DNA of 64,000 nucleotides, from the NCBI RefSeq assembly GCF_040939455.1, contig NC_134129.1, positions 17,960,501 through 18,024,500 on the forward strand. The letters are read 5' to 3'. The position numbers were made by a program, and so were the translations under genes. Positions within the stretch are counted from its first letter, which is position 1; every line of letters starts with the position of its first letter. This document shows positions 37,686 through 50,506 of the stretch, piece after piece. The notes beneath the pieces were generated by a model. That model saw only the letters and a program-made list of their open reading frames with translations, had not been told where the DNA came from and did not search any database. The stretch is from Microcebus murinus (Eukaryota > Chordata > Mammalia > Primates > Cheirogaleidae).

Positions 37686-38186
37686 GCATTTCCTTGCTTG
37701 GGGATCTCTTAACCCACTACTTCTAATTGACTGCTTTGGGCAATATTTTAACACCTCATGCGTTTTGGGGGGTAATAGCTTATGCAAGTTATTTTGAAAA
37801 GGCCTACTGAAACTTATTGTGGAAATGAAGAGATTTTTCAACATTTAACTAATTTATCTCTCCTCCCTCTGTGTGGGGGGCTTGGGGAGGAAGGATAGTT
37901 GCCCAAGCCTGTTGCAGTATACTTACCTAAAATAGGTAAGTATGTCTTTGTTCTACTGCCTATAATATGATGTCAATTTAATAATGTCAGTAATAACGAA
38001 GAGGATCAAATGTATCGAAAGCTCATTCAGTGTCAGATATTATGCTTAATGGTTCACGTATACTATTTCTGTTAATCTTCACTACAATTCTTTGAGGTAG
38101 GTTCAGAATTCCAGGCAGCCATAAGCTAATAAATTGGTGGCATTTCCAAGGTATATTGGCAAATTAGTTATTTTATTTCATTTTAT
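37686..38186. other. Intron with an inverted MIR/L2 fragment at about 38010-38130
   Basis: 'gttaatcttcactacaattc' followed by 'tttgaggtaggttcag' is typical of an inverted L2/MIR. The rest is unassigned. Confidence 0.45.
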
Positions 38187-38550
38187 GTTTTTTGAGACAG
38201 AGTCTTGCTTTGTTGCCTGGGCTAGAGTGCCATGGTGTCAGCCTAGCTCACAGCAACCTCAAATTCCTAGGCTTAAGCAATCCTCCTGCCTCAGCCTCCC
38301 GAGGAGCTGGGACTACAGCATGTGCCACCATGCCCGGCTAATTTTTTTCTATATATTCTATATACATTTTTCCATATTTTTTTATTTTTTCTATATATTC
38401 TATAATTTTTTTCTATATACTTTTAGTTGTCCAGCTAATTTCTTCCTATTTTTAGTAGAGACGGGGTCTCGTTCTTGCTCAGGCTGGTCTCGAACTCCTG
38501 ATTTTGAGCGATCCTCCCGCCTCGGCCTCCCAGAGAGCTAGGATGACAGG
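38187..38550 (-). mobile_element. Alu SINE with expanded linker, 5' end lost
   Basis: Inverted Alu whose middle 'ttttttctatatattc' linker has been duplicated into a ~75-bp T/A-rich stretch (38340-38425). It stops at 'ggatgacagg', so the extreme 5' end is missing. Confidence 0.93.
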
Positions 38551-41455
38551 CTGAGATCCCCTTCATCAGATGGTGCCTTTTCCTATTTTTTTGTTTGTAC
38601 GACTTTTCTGACATCTTTTAAGAAAAAGGAATTTTAAAAAAGATCAATATATTAAGTGCTATCTCCCAAGGTATTAATTGCTTTTAATAATAATGGCTCT
38701 GTCTCTCAAGGTCTTGCCGTCTTGCTGTGTTCGGAGCTATTTCTTCCGCAGGGAGCATTTGCAAGTCTTGGCTGGTTGTCCAACTGGGGTGTCCCCAGGC
38801 ATTGCCTTTCCATTGAGGACTCCTGGCATGAGTTAAATGAGTAAAATGCACAGCGAGGAATTGCAGCTGGGAGATATTTTAGACAGGGAGACCTCCTAGG
38901 GGCCATTTGAGTCAAGCCACATTTTAAGAAGTGTTTGGCCTGCTGTTCTGTCTGCATGCAGACAATCTCAGAATGGCTGTCACAGAATTTTCCTGGGAGG
39001 ATCGTTGCTGAGAAAAACTGGCCGTTTTCTTCAAAGTTCTCAGAGTAGAGCAGTTTGGAGCGTGTGATACCAACAGTTTCAGAAGAACTTTTGCATAGCT
39101 GTGAAGAGTTTCACTGCAACCTGGGTGTCACGCTGAGACATTCTAACCCGGATTTGTAATGAGATTATCCTGCCATGAGATCACCTACTGAAAAATCCAC
39201 TTAGCACCCACAAAAATCCCATTATGTACAAATTACTAATACAAATTGTAAAAATGCATAAAACGGCACCGAAACAAAACCTGCTGTGTATAAACCAGAT
39301 TTCTGAAGTTGTTGGTTGTTAGGAGAATGTAAAAAAGTCAATTCTGGAAGAAGTGCCCAAAGAAAGTGTTCCATAATCATTGGCCTATAAGAGTTCATAT
39401 TTTTGTGTTGGTATGTGATTTTTATTGTAAAGTAAACACTGAAAACACATAAAATGACAGTTGTCACACACTGGGACCCTTCCTGCAAGTAGTATGGGCT
39501 GCGTGCTTTGGTTTATGTGGCCTCCCTCTGGTGGCTGGTAGTAAGAAAGGTACTGGCTTCCAATAGTTGCCAAGTGTCTTCTCCTTGCCATTTAGCAAAA
39601 CTCGAATCCTGAAAGCATCATGAAAGGTCTTTTATTTCTATTCCATTCCATCCAGGTCAGGCTATTTTATATTTTGACCATGTGAGCAATATGGGAAGCT
39701 TGACTATTTTAACAAAAATCAACCTGTCAATCAATCTGTAGTCTTCTCTACTGCTATGTCAAACATCAGTTTTGACTGTTAGGGAATCTGACCTGGTTTC
39801 TCTATTTCTGTGGCCTATTTTTGGTGTATTTTGGCCGGGGAGTATCTCTTCATTTGGGCCACAGTATTTTCCATCTGCTCTGGAAAGGCTCTGGGTCGAA
39901 GGCAAAGTTTACTTAGCTCACCACACTCTACGCCCCTCACTCTTCTAGCTCCTACAGCGTACAGCAGGAAATGAGACAGACGAAAATCACTGCCCTGGTA
40001 GAGTTTTTGTTGTGTGACAGATACAGGCATGGTTCCTAAAGACATAAACCAGGAAGAGTGACATATTTGACTTCACATGTTTGTAGAACTTTTTTTGTGG
40101 CTAAAGGGCCTACAGACTTAAAAGACGAACACATGGGAGAAAATAATTGCGACAAAAGGAACTTAGCTAAATCAGTAGGGGAAAAAGGCCACTATGAAAA
40201 GGTGCAAAAGATAGGTGTAGGTATCAATTCTTTCTCTTTCTGAAGTAATAAGGACTTTCGCTTCTCTGAAATAATAATCTGGAGAGGTCGGATTTCATGA
40301 TTTCGTAGTTACTCGCACCGACATGAGCCAAGTACGCCCTTCAGACAAGCCGTCTCCCAGCTGTAGTTCACTGCAGGTGTCCACAGTCTCTTACTTGGTG
40401 AAGATCTCAGGCTGGATTCTTCCCTGTTTGCCCCTCACAGGGACTCTGTGCTGAGCACGGCCACCAACCTGCGACGTTGCTTGCAAACAGCATGTGCTCT
40501 AATCTTTCGGCAGGTGGGAAGAAATAGACCTTTCCCTAGAAGTCTCAGCTGCTCACCCCCCAACCCATCCACCACTGACCAACCCTCATGTCATGCAGTT
40601 TCTCAGGATTAATTGAAGCACATTAAATTTTAAATTGATCAGTAGAGTATTTTTAATGGGGAGTACATATCTGCTCAAATTGCAGCAGTGAGCATTTGTA
40701 GGGATTGGAGTATAGTTGTCGACTTTCCATTATCTGCTCAGTGTCTTTCCTCCTTTGGGGGCTAAAGTAGACCATTCTCCATTTGACTCAGGGCTGATCT
40801 TCATGCCAGATATTTGCTATACATTTCTTAAGCTCTTGTATGTCTTTCCTGAACCTTCAGCCTCCCTTAACACCTTACCTCTTGTTGCCTTGGCTGATTC
40901 TGTTCACCCACCCCCAATCTGCCCGATTAGATCATCACATATTTTTCACAGGGGACATTGTTCCTGTTTACCAGAACAAAAGAACATGTGAGTCCTGTGA
41001 AGATTTTGGAAAAAAAGTTCAGCAGTTTTCTTCCCCCCTTCCCCCTGAGCCCTTGGGTGCTGTGTATCTGATCTTATAGCCCTAGCAAATTGGCAGATCT
41101 GCCTCTGGAATGTGAGTTAATTACACTGTGCTTGTGTTTAGTTTTAGACAAAGTTGAGTTTTTTTTTTTTCCTTGTTAGGTTTAGTCTTTGTGGCTTTGT
41201 TATGTGCACCCCTGGTAACTAGGGAAGTTAGGAAGGATTTTATGTAGCTGTGCTATTAGGGGCGGGCGGTTGTAGAAAAGTAGAAGCAGCACAGGAGAAA
41301 GATTCCAGGGACCTCTGTGTTCCACCCGCATGGAAACCATTTAATGGGACACAAACGATTCAGCAATAAAAGTCAGCATTCCTGGGGCAATTGGCTTCCT
41401 TTTCTGTTTATGAGCCACAGAGAAGTTCGGAATTCTATCCCTAGTTGTTGTTATA
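38551..41455. other. Long stretch of unassigned intron
   Basis: Nearly 2.9 kb without a recognisable repeat. It is the longest such stretch in the window. No splice-flanked open frame resembling corin or any other protein was seen. Frames over 60 codons are scattered on both strands and unsupported. Confidence 0.45.
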
Positions 41456-42094
41456 CCGTGTTTCCCTGAAAATAAGACAGGGTCTTCTATTTATTTTTCC
41501 TCAAGAAGACACCCTAGGGCTTATTTTCAGGGGGTGTGTTATTTTTATTTTTTAAGTACAGTGCAACCATCTCCATTGATTCAAATAGAGTTAAGTCGTC
41601 TTCTTCTGGAACAACATCATAATTCTCCAAACCCTGAATCCCATCTTGAATGTCTTGCGACTCTATTTCCTTTAGAACCACTGGCCCCGATCTCTCCTGT
41701 GGAGCACTAGAGCTCTCACGGGGCGGATGAGAAGGGCTGCTCGTGTTCTTTCCCGCTCCTGGACAACATGCATGGGTTGTGCAGATGCGCTGCGCAGCCA
41801 CGCCCATCACTAGGGCTGATTTTCATAGCCACGCCCATCACTAGGGCTGATTTTCATAGCCACACCCACCACTAGGGCTGATTTTCATAGCCACGCCCAC
41901 CACTAGGGCTGATTTTCATAGCCACACCCACCACTAGGGCTGATTTTCATAGCCACACCCACCACTAGGGCTGATTTTCATAGCCACACCCACCACTAGG
42001 GCTGATTTTCAGGGTAGAGCTTCTATTGCCCAAATGCTGAGAGATCCTTTTGGGGCTTATTTCATGGGTAGGGCTAATTTTCAGGGAAACACGA
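41456..42094 (-). mobile_element. ccgtgtttcccc DNA transposon, copy 5
   Basis: Ends ccgtgtttccctg and cagggaaacacga, with TA on both sides (41454-41455 and 42095-42096). The frame is open on the minus strand at 41514-41810 (98 codons). Seven 31-bp units, several with 'cacaccca' in place of 'cacgccca', consistent with CpG decay. Confidence 0.9.
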
Positions 42095-42531
42095 TATTAA
42101 GTCTTGTGTGTGTTGATCTCTTTATAACCACATTCCTTTCCAGTCATCTCATTGTTTCAAAAGATCTCGGTTGCTTACACCTTCCCTGTCTAAGAAGGCA
42201 GTGCTGTATCCATAGGCTGTGGGCTGGGACTTCTGGTTATCAATAATACTAGTAACAGGTTAACCCTTTACGCACAAGGCATTTTTCAGCACCATGTGAT
42301 GGCCGTCTGTCCCAGAAATAAATTGCACACTTCCCAGCCTTAGTGAGCAGAACAAAATGGCGGCCCTACCTGAATTGGTGCCAGGTTGTTTATATCCATT
42401 ACTGAATAAGATACTCAGAGACAATCCCAAAGTAAATGAGATTCAGATAAGAAAATGGAAGTTCAGGAAGATTAAGTCATTTGCCCAAAGCAGCACAGAT
42501 AGCTTAATTTAAACCCAAGTCTCTTCTTTTC
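42095..42531 (-). mobile_element. Unassigned intron ending in a MIR fragment (42405-42531)
   Basis: 'agattaagtcatttgcccaa' and 'aatttaaacccaagtctctt' mark an inverted MIR. The part before 42405 is unassigned. Confidence 0.55.
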
Positions 42532-42546
42532 TATAAGATTACTTTT

Positions 42547-42784
42547 ATTTCTTTTTTTCAGCATATTATGGGGGTACTCATGTTAAGGTTACGTATATTG
42601 CCCATGCTCTCCCCTGCCCCCTCGAGTCAGAGCTTCAAGCGTGTCCATCCCTCAGTTGCTGCACATCTCACTCATTATGTTTGTATATACCCATCCCCTC
42701 CCCCCACACCTGCCCGACACCCGATAAATATTATTCCTGTATGTCCACTTAGGTGTTGATCGGTTCATGCCAATTTGCTGGTGA
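42547..42784 (-). mobile_element. Short L1 3' end with perfect target duplication
   Basis: 238 bp of inverted L1 3' UTR of the same subtype as 5890-6547 ('cagcatattatgggggtac', 'ctcgagtcagagcttcaag'). The 15-bp duplication tataagattactttt is perfect at 42532-42546 and 42785-42799. It is heavily 5'-truncated and probably recent. Confidence 0.95.
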
Positions 42785-42799
42785 TATAAGATTACTTTT

Positions 42800-43545
42800 G
42801 TTGTGATATCTCAAGTTCATTATTGTGAATCACTTGCTTTCCTGGTCTGTAGATTCAATAAGTATGGATATGAGGGTGATGGATATGGTTATGGACTTAT
42901 TTCCTCACCGTTAACTTTTTTCTTTTAATTATGTTTAGAATTAGAGCTGTCTGGTTATTTTGGGGGGTGGTTTTATGCATAAAGGGTCAGACAGCCAGGA
43001 GGACGGAGGTTTTCCCACCTGCCTTGACCCCATGAATGGGAGATGTGCCCATGGACTGCTCATGGGAGCAGGTGGGTGGGGGTGGGGTCTGTGTGACAAG
43101 TTAAGGGGATGGAGGGTACAGAGGGCTCTGGCAGAGCTCTGACCTAGGGCTTCAAAACCTTGGACTCTAACCACTGGCTCTCTGATCTGGAAGGTAGTTG
43201 AGGTCCTGCAGTTATCCACAAGACCAATGGATTTTTGAGACTGCTAATGCTTTGGAACAGCCCAAGTTATAGTAATCAACACTGGAGAATTCATGGCAAA
43301 ATGATATAACGCAGTCACCCTGGGATTGGAAGTGCATTTTTAGACTTTAGGGCAGAACCATAATGTGCTTTGCAAAAAATAGTTTTCCAATTTCTTTTCA
43401 TGGTAAATTCTAGCTATATTTGTTTATTCTATTTCTGATTCTCAGGATATATAACATTACAAAGGTGTGGGTGATTTATTTTAGTTTTTAGATGATTAAT
43501 ATATACAATGGGCCAAAATAAAAGAAACAGTGATTAAGAACAAAG
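42800..43545. other. Intron, nothing recognised
   Basis: Unique-looking sequence with a GC-richer part at 42960-43140. No gene supported. Confidence 0.4.
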
Positions 43546-43548
43546 TTA

Positions 43549-43900
43549 GGCCCTGCGCGGTGGCTCACGCCTATCATCCTAGCACTCTGGGAGGCTGAGG
43601 CGGGCAGATTGCTTGAGGTCAGGAGTTCAAAACCAGCCTGAGCAAGAGCGAGACCCCGTCTCTACTATAAATAGAAAGAAATTAATTGGCCAACTAATAT
43701 ATATGAAAAAAAAATTAGCTGGGCATGGTGGAGCATGCCTGTAGTCCCAGCTACTTGGGAGGCTGAGGCAGGAGGATCGCTTGAGCCCAGGAGTTGGAGG
43801 TTGCTGTGAGCGAGGCTGACACCACGGCACTCACTCTGGCCTGGGCAACAGGGCAAGACTCTGTCTCAAAAAAAAAAAAAAAGAAAAGAAAAAAAAAGAG
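43549..43900 (+). mobile_element. Alu SINE
   Basis: Sense full-length Alu with a mixed A/G tail (aaaagaaaagaaaaaa). Confidence 0.96.
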
Positions 43901-45146
43901 AGAAAATCTATTTGAAAGTACTGTTAAATGCTAATTTTTGTTGGAGGGGAGATTAAATGTTTATTTCCTAAAGCAAATCCAGAAAGCACTACCTCTCCCC
44001 AAGTCTAAATTTAGAAATATTTTCCTGCCTCATCCAGGAGCTAGACAATAAGCATGCGGTTTTTAAATTATCCATGTTCGCCAATTTGAAAGTAGATTAC
44101 TGCGATACTTTTCAGGAAACAGAATCATGATGTACATCTTATTTTCCAATGATTTTTTTTTTTTAAATTGCTTTTAGCTCATATTTAGGACCTTTAGATA
44201 CTAAAACTTTAGGTAGTAATGATACTAATATATCATTTTAATCAGACAATCCCAGTTTGGAAGTTTCCCTTCCTCCCTACTTTTCTTCCTTCCTCCCTTC
44301 CTTCCTTGTTGAATTGCCTAAAGATCCCTTTTTAAAAAAATATCTTTAGGCTTCTGCTTGGCAGTCTATTTCTGGCAGCCTCTGGTCCTAAAGCTTGGCT
44401 TCCTGCTTTCTACTCTGGTTTTTGTTTACTTCCTACTCTGTCTAATTAGATTTAAACTCTCAGAGGCAGGGTTTTGTCTAAGTCATTTTATACTGCGATT
44501 TCACTTGAAATGTTGGATGATGACACGAAACTGCTTTGTAAGCTCTATTTTACGTTCTGTGTCCTATCAGAATGCCACCGGTCCCAGACCCATCTTTTGT
44601 TTCCTGTCAATGACTTTTAGATAATTTTACGGTGACTAATTTTTTTTTTTTTAAATATAGACTAATAGATCTTCCATCCTGCTGCCAGACAGGCAGTAAG
44701 TGTACTTAAGCTCTTATTTTTTTAAGAGCTGAATTTAAGTGGAAGGCCAGATGGCAGGGTTTCCATCGAATCAGAGCATAGCTGTATTTCAACGAGGGGG
44801 AATGAATTGAGGAGTAACTTAGGCTTGAGGACATTTAATTTGCGGAGTTGTTTTGGATTTTTCTCTGAACATTTGTTTGACAGCAACAGTTTCTCTCATT
44901 AATTAGAAGATGTTATATAAAAGGTACCAAGGGAGGTTGAACTGAAGAGTTGCGATTTAGTGAGGGAAATGGTGCCACGTAATCTTTGCAGCAAGCTGAC
45001 AAAGCAGAAAAGACGATGTCACCCTGGCACTCCCCTTTTTAGACTGTCTAAGTTCAGAGCTCTTTAAGTGCATTTATCTGCCAGGCATTTACGACCCCCT
45101 AACATATGCTACTTTTGAACAAGAATGCATCAGTTACAAGGTGCTG
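43901..45146. other. Intron, nothing recognised; (TTCC)n at 44270-44310
   Basis: Apart from a short cttcctcccttccttcc tract, the sequence looks unique. No gene. Confidence 0.4.
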
Positions 45147-45888
45147 CCGTGTTTCCCCGAAAATAAGACAGGGTCTTATATTTATTTTTCCTCAAGAAGA
45201 CACCCTAGGGCTTATTTTCAGGGGATGTGTTATTTATTTATTTATTTTTTTAAGTACGGTGCAACCATCTCCATTGATTCTAATAGAGTGAAGTCGTCTT
45301 CTTCTGGAACATCATCCTCACTCTCCAGACCCCGAATCCCATCCTGAATGTCTTGCGACTCTGTTTCCTTTAGAACCACTGGCCCCGATCTCTCCTGTGG
45401 AGCACTAGAGCTCTCATGGGGCAGATGAGAAGGGCTGCTCGTGTTCTTTCCCGCTCCGCGACGACATGCATGGGTTGTGCAGATGCGCTGCGCAGCCACG
45501 CCCATCACTAGGGCTGATTTTCATAGCCATGCCCATCACCAGGGCTGATTTTCATAGCCACGCCCATCACTAGGGCTGATTTTCATGGCCACGCCCATCA
45601 CTAGGGCTGATTTTCATAGCCACGCCCACCACTAGGGCTGATTTTCATAGCTACGCCCACCACTAGGGCTGATTTCCATAGCCACGCCCATCACTAGGGA
45701 TGATTTTCATAGCCACGCCCACCACTAGGGCTGATTTTTTTCATAGCCACGCCCACCACTAGGGCTGATTTTCATAGCCACGCCCACCACTAGGGCTGAT
45801 TTTCGGGGTAGGGCTTCTACTGTGCAAATGCTTAGACATCCTGCTAGGGCTTATTTTATGGGTAGATCTTACTTTCGGGGAAATATGG
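45147..45888 (-). mobile_element. ccgtgtttcccc DNA transposon, copy 6
   Basis: Starts ccgtgtttccccg, ends cggggaaatatgg with ta on the right. The frame is open on the minus strand at 45242-45508 (88 codons, DDVPEEDDFTLLESMEMV near its end). Ten 31-bp units. An (ATTT)n run at 45231-45248 occupies the spacer. Confidence 0.9.
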
Positions 45889-46427
45889 TAACAAAACAAC
45901 AGGGCCACGTGTTGGCATCTGAGTGCTCTCAGGAAATCGAGGCCAGCATTGAAGAGAGGAGGGCTGAGCAGAGATCGCACCTGGTCACCAAAGTGGGGTG
46001 GCATGGGGGGGGGAATTTGGAGGGCAGAGGAGGAAGCAGGGGGGTGTAGAAGACATTCTCCAAGGCGTTGTTGGCCCTCGTGTCGCAGAGACCAGCACTC
46101 ACCTATTTGGAGAAGAGGCTGGGCCTCCAATGAGAACGGCTCTGTTGGACAACCAGGAAAGTTGCAATCTGGGGACCCTGGCCCGGTACCCCGGCTTGGC
46201 ACACCCATAGGGTGTGTTCTTTCCGGCACAATCCCTGCAGACTTGGAGACCATCATGCCCTCTGCAAGTTCTCTGAGGCCCTTCCTCGGTTCTTCCAGGT
46301 ACCATGTAAGCCCCTTGGATCCTCCCACTGCTCTAAGGAGGAAGACATGACGTGCCTTAGTGATATTTCTCATCACCTTTTTGAGTGGGGTAATATAAAT
46401 TAATTTGACTTAAAAGAATAAAGTGAG
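45889..46427. other. Intron, GC-richer, nothing recognised
   Basis: A 205-codon minus-strand frame runs from here into the neighbouring transposon array. It has no recognisable domain, and its first third is translated repeat. I do not treat it as a gene. Confidence 0.4.
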
Positions 46428-46793
<366 letters not shown>

Positions 46794-46804
46794 AATAAAG
46801 TGAG

Positions 46805-47324
46805 GTGGTACCCCTACTGTAACAGGCTTAAATCCACTCCCAGTACGCCTTCCTGCAGGGCCATGCTGAGGTCGCTAGGGGGTCCAGGTGACATTCTAGC
46901 TCTGACTCCTCGTGTTCTATACTTCTCCCGTGCCCTTTCCCCACCCGAGAAAGTCACTCACCCTCTGTCCCCTGCTCTCAAGTCTTAGCACAGTGAAAAG
47001 CCGACCATAATGGAAATCTGAACCGTCTATTATTAAGTTCAGAGCTAAGTATTCATGGCCAAAAATGAATTAACACGTGTAAGCTCCTTATGATTTTAAC
47101 TGAACATTTAAAACCTGAATGGTGAAGGGGTTTTTGAACTCGTTTTTGATGGCAAAAAAAGAAGTTTCTATTTTCAAAGGAAATTTTTCTTGGACTCTAA
47201 TGTATTTAGCATAAAGCAGACAACAGTAAAGCTCTCTGGCTGGAATGGAGTGGGGAACCAAACACACCCCTTTAGCTTAGGCTGTGGTCCAAAAGTGCTT
47301 TGCCTTGCTATCCTAGAGTTTCTC
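46805..47324. other. Intron, nothing recognised
   Basis: Unique-looking sequence with no supported feature. Confidence 0.4.
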
Positions 47325-47335
47325 TGAAATACACC

Positions 47336-47517
47336 TTTTTTTTTTTTTTGAGACAGAGTCTCACTCTGTCACCCGGGCTAGAATGCCATGGCGTCAGCCT
47401 AGCTCACAGCAACCTCAAACTCCTGGGCTCAAGCCATCCTCCTGCCTCAGCCTCCCGAGTAGCTAGGACTACAGGCATGCGCCACCATGCCCGGCTAATT
47501 ATATATATATGTGTGTG

Positions 47518-47550
<33 letters not shown>

Positions 47551-47706
47551 TTTTTTTTAGTTTGCCAATTAATTTCTTTCTATTTTTAGTAGAGACGGGG
47601 GTCTTGCTCTTGCTCAGGCTGGTCTCGAACTCCTGACCTCGAGCGATCCTCCCACCTCGGCCTCCCAGAGTGCCAAGATGACAGGCGTGAGCCACCTCGC
47701 CCGGCT
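47336..47706 (-). mobile_element. Alu SINE with TATA-type microsatellite in the linker
   Basis: Inverted full-length Alu. The linker has expanded to a (TA)n/(TG)n run at 47501-47550. The 11-bp duplication tgaaatacacc lies at 47325-47335 and 47707-47717. Confidence 0.97.
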
Positions 47707-47717
47707 TGAAATACACC

Positions 47718-48244
47718 ATTTTAACCCAAAGTATGGGTAATATGGTGTCAGCATCAGGGATGGAATATTAGAAACATCATCACACGTCGGTGGGGAAGAA
47801 TACTTTTGGTAGAAGTGACTTTTATACTCATTGTCCTACCATAAGAGCAAATACCACTCAGAGGCCAGACCTGTCTATATGTAGGTGAACATCTCATAAT
47901 AACACGGAGGGATTTTTATATTAGAGCAGCAGTTTATTCCCTTAGCCATGAGAAGAATAAAACTGTAAGAATAAACTGTAATAATAAATATTAATATTAT
48001 TAATAAATAATAATTAAACTGTAATAATAAATATTAATATTATTAATAAATAATAAAACTGTAAGAATAAACTGTAATAATAAATAATAATAATATTATT
48101 ATTAATATTAATAATAAATAATAATGAAACTGTAAGAATAAGCTGTAAGAATAAAACTGTTACTTATTGTCTTTGAATATGGAAGATCAGGCAATAAGAA
48201 CAATCATGTAATCCTGCTGTGTAGACACCTCACATTCCAGTCTT
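47718..48244. repeat. Intron with an AATAAT-rich tandem tract at 47955-48165
   Basis: Units combine 'aaactgtaataataaatatt' with 'aatattattaataaataata'. Sequence on either side is unassigned. Confidence 0.7.
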
Positions 48245-48640
48245 CATTTATGCAATCAATAGGTGCTTGATTTGCTTCTATCATGTGTCAGTTCTATTCT
48301 AGACTCGTGCACAGCAGCAAGGAAAACTGACCAAGTGCCTTCCCTCAAGATCACATTCTAGAAGGGAGAGAGAGGGAGAGACAGTAAGCAAACAAACAAA
48401 TACCTTCTGCTAATGTAAATTATGTGAGCCAGAATGAAATAAGTTTTCTGTGAGGTTAATATTTTGTTCTTTTAGCAGACTGTCATTCTGATGGTTTGGG
48501 GTGTCAGCCCCATTAGCAGCGACTAGCATAGTGGCCCTGTGTTTAATAGATGTCTAAAAAGAGAGTGAGAAGGATTTCTCAGCCTGGAGGATCAGATACT
48601 TCTAGAGAAGCCACATTTTAATGATGGAATCAGAGGAACA
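48245..48640 (-). mobile_element. L2-like LINE 3' remnant
   Basis: 'aataggtgcttgatttgctt', 'cttccctcaagatcacattc' and 'gagacagtaagcaaacaaac' match the complement of an L2-type 3' end as remembered. Confidence 0.5.
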
Positions 48641-48769
48641 GAGAGAGAGACGTAGATTGAGTTCATTTTTAGGTCGTAAATAGATTCTTGATGTTGATCT
48701 TTGGTTTTCGGTGGAAATTGTGCAATTTTCCAAGCTCCTGAATCTTCAAAAAGCGGTCATTGTTTATTT

Positions 48770-49148
48770 GACCCGAGCCGACCTGTAGGCAGAACTTCGT
48801 ACGATCACCGTTGCCCAATGACGCGATACGTTCTCAGAAACGTGTAGTTGGGCGCTTTCATCTCTGTGCAAACATCGTGGCGTGCATTTGCGCAAACCTG
48901 GATGCTGTGGCCCGTTGCACACCTGGGCCACCTGGTACGGCCCATGGCTTCTGGGCTGCGCACCTGTACAGCATGTTTGTGCATTGAATGCTGCAGGCAG
49001 TTGTAACACAGTGGGAAGTATTTGTGTGGCTAACATGTCTAAACATAGAAAAGGTAGAGTAAAAATATGGTTTTGTAATCTTATGAGATCACCATCATAT
49101 ACGTGGTCCACTGTTGACCAAAATGTCATTATGTCGTGCACGACTGTA
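48770..49148. mobile_element. Probable old DNA-transposon remnant
   Basis: The left part has 'ctgtaggcagaacttcgtac' and 'caatgacgcgatacgttctc'. The right end reads 'atgtcgtgcacgactgta'. This resembles an old mammalian cut-and-paste element, but I cannot name it. The overlapping 144- and 116-codon frames here are on opposite strands and share no family. Confidence 0.4.
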
Positions 49149-49184
49149 CCTCCAGCGTCTGTCACATTAACCCAACACCTCCCT

Positions 49185-49312
49185 TCTGCAAGTTCCAATC
49201 CTCCATCATCTCTTGTTGGATTGCTTCAATAAATAGCTTCCTGACTGGTGTCCTTACTTCTTCCCTTGTCCCTGTGTCCAACACAGTAGGCAGAGCAATC
49301 CTTTAAGGATTA
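49185..49312 (+). mobile_element. L2-like ORF2 fragment
   Basis: 'cttgttggattgcttcaata' and 'agcttcctgactggtgtcc' match the part of the old LINE that encodes the SRLDYCNSLLTGL block of its reverse transcriptase. Confidence 0.5.
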
Positions 49313-49313
49313 C

Positions 49314-49643
49314 TAGGCACGGTGGCTCACGCCTGTCATCCCGGCACTCTGGGAGGCCGAGGCGGGAGGATCGCTCAAGTTCAGGAGTTCGAAACCAGCC
49401 TGAGCAAGAGCGAGACCCCGTCTCTACTAAAAATAGAAAGAAATTAATTGGCCAACTAAAGATATATAGAAAAACTTAGCCGGGCACGGTGGTGGGTGCC
49501 TGTAGTCCCAGCTACTCGGGAGGCTGAGGCAGGAGGATCGCTTGAGCTCAGGAGTTTGAGGTTGCTGTGAGCGAGGCTGACGCCACGGCACTCACTCTAG
49601 CCTGGGCAACAAAGCGAGACTCTGTCTCAATAAAAAAAAAATA
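49314..49643 (+). mobile_element. Alu SINE, first of a tandem pair
   Basis: Sense Alu with a diverged 5' end (taggcacggtggctc). Its A tail is directly joined to the next Alu. Confidence 0.95.
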
Positions 49644-50008
49644 GGCCGGGCGCTGTGGCTCACGCCTGTAATCCTAGCTCTTGGGAGGCCGAGGCGGGCG
49701 GATTGCTCAAGGTCAGGAGTTCAAAACCAGCCTGAGCAAGAGCAAGACCCCGTCTCTACTATAAATAGAAAGAAATTAATTGGCCAACTGATATATATAT
49801 AAAAAAAATTAGCCGGGCATGGTGGCGCATGCCTGTAGTCCCAGCTACTCGGGAGGCTGAGGCAGAAGGATCACTCAAGCCCAGGAGATTGAGGTTGCTG
49901 TGAGCTAGGCTGACGCCACGGCACTCACTCTAGCCTGGACAACAAAGTGAGACTCTGTCTCAAAAAAAAAAAAATAATAATAATAAAATAAAATAAAAAA
50001 ATAAATAA
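49644..50008 (+). mobile_element. Alu SINE, second of a tandem pair
   Basis: Sense full-length Alu that begins right after the first one's A tail and ends in an A/T-rich tail. The pair lies about 380 bp before the LDLR-A1 exon, on the sense strand. Confidence 0.96.
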
Positions 50009-50392
50009 ACAAGTCTGCATCTATCTCTAGGAGCCCCGTGCAAAGAAAAGGCATTTCCAAAGAGAGATGGTCGCAAGACTGCAAACATCCAGGATTTTTA
50101 CCGAAACAGACTCTGCTGCCTCCTGAATTCCCAACTGCTCCTCAAACTTTTACTGAGAAGAGGACGTTATTAACAAGAATTCTTAGGGAGGGAGGGAAGA
50201 AAAAGCTACTTTTCCTAGTAATTAGTGCAATATGCCTTGTTAATTAGGTATCTCTATATACATCAGGAGAAAAAAAGGTGCTTTACTTGCATGCTTCAAT
50301 AAAATGAATACAGAGTAAAAAAAAAAAAACAATAAAAAAAATAACCTTATTCTGATGTTGTTTCTTATGCCTCTTTTTTTTTTTTCCCCCAG

Positions 50393-50506
50393 TGCTCTGC
50401 GGAGGGGGCGAGAGCTTTCTGTGCGCCAGTGGAGCCTGCGTGCCCAGGAAACTGCAGTGCAACGGTTACAATGACTGCCACGACTGGAGTGACGAGGCTC
50501 ACTGCA
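50393..50506 (+). CDS. CORIN: CORIN exon: LDL-receptor class A module 1
   Basis: The 114-nt exon follows a long T/C tract ending ccccccag and has the donor gtacgtgc. It is phase 1 at both ends. The codon shared with the frizzled exon is A|TG, giving Met where I recall Leu in human corin. The module holds the six LDLR-A cysteines (C-x6-C-x4-C-x6-C-x5-C-x8-C) and ends NGYNDCHDWSDEAHC. The acidic D-C and S-D-E positions that bind Ca2+ in this family are kept. Asn follows the fourth cysteine, where many modules have Asp, and the human protein also has Asn there as far as I recall. His follows the fifth cysteine where human corin has Asp, which is not a ligand position. Role: calcium-stabilised module of the corin stem. 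Confidence 0.96.

Noticed and set aside
45759..46376. 205-codon minus-strand frame
   Set aside because: Part of it lies in the transposon's 31-bp array, the rest shows no domain or splice logic, and a competing frame occupies the plus strand.
48764..49232. 144- and 116-codon frames on opposite strands
   Set aside because: Both overlap a probable old DNA transposon. No family resemblance.
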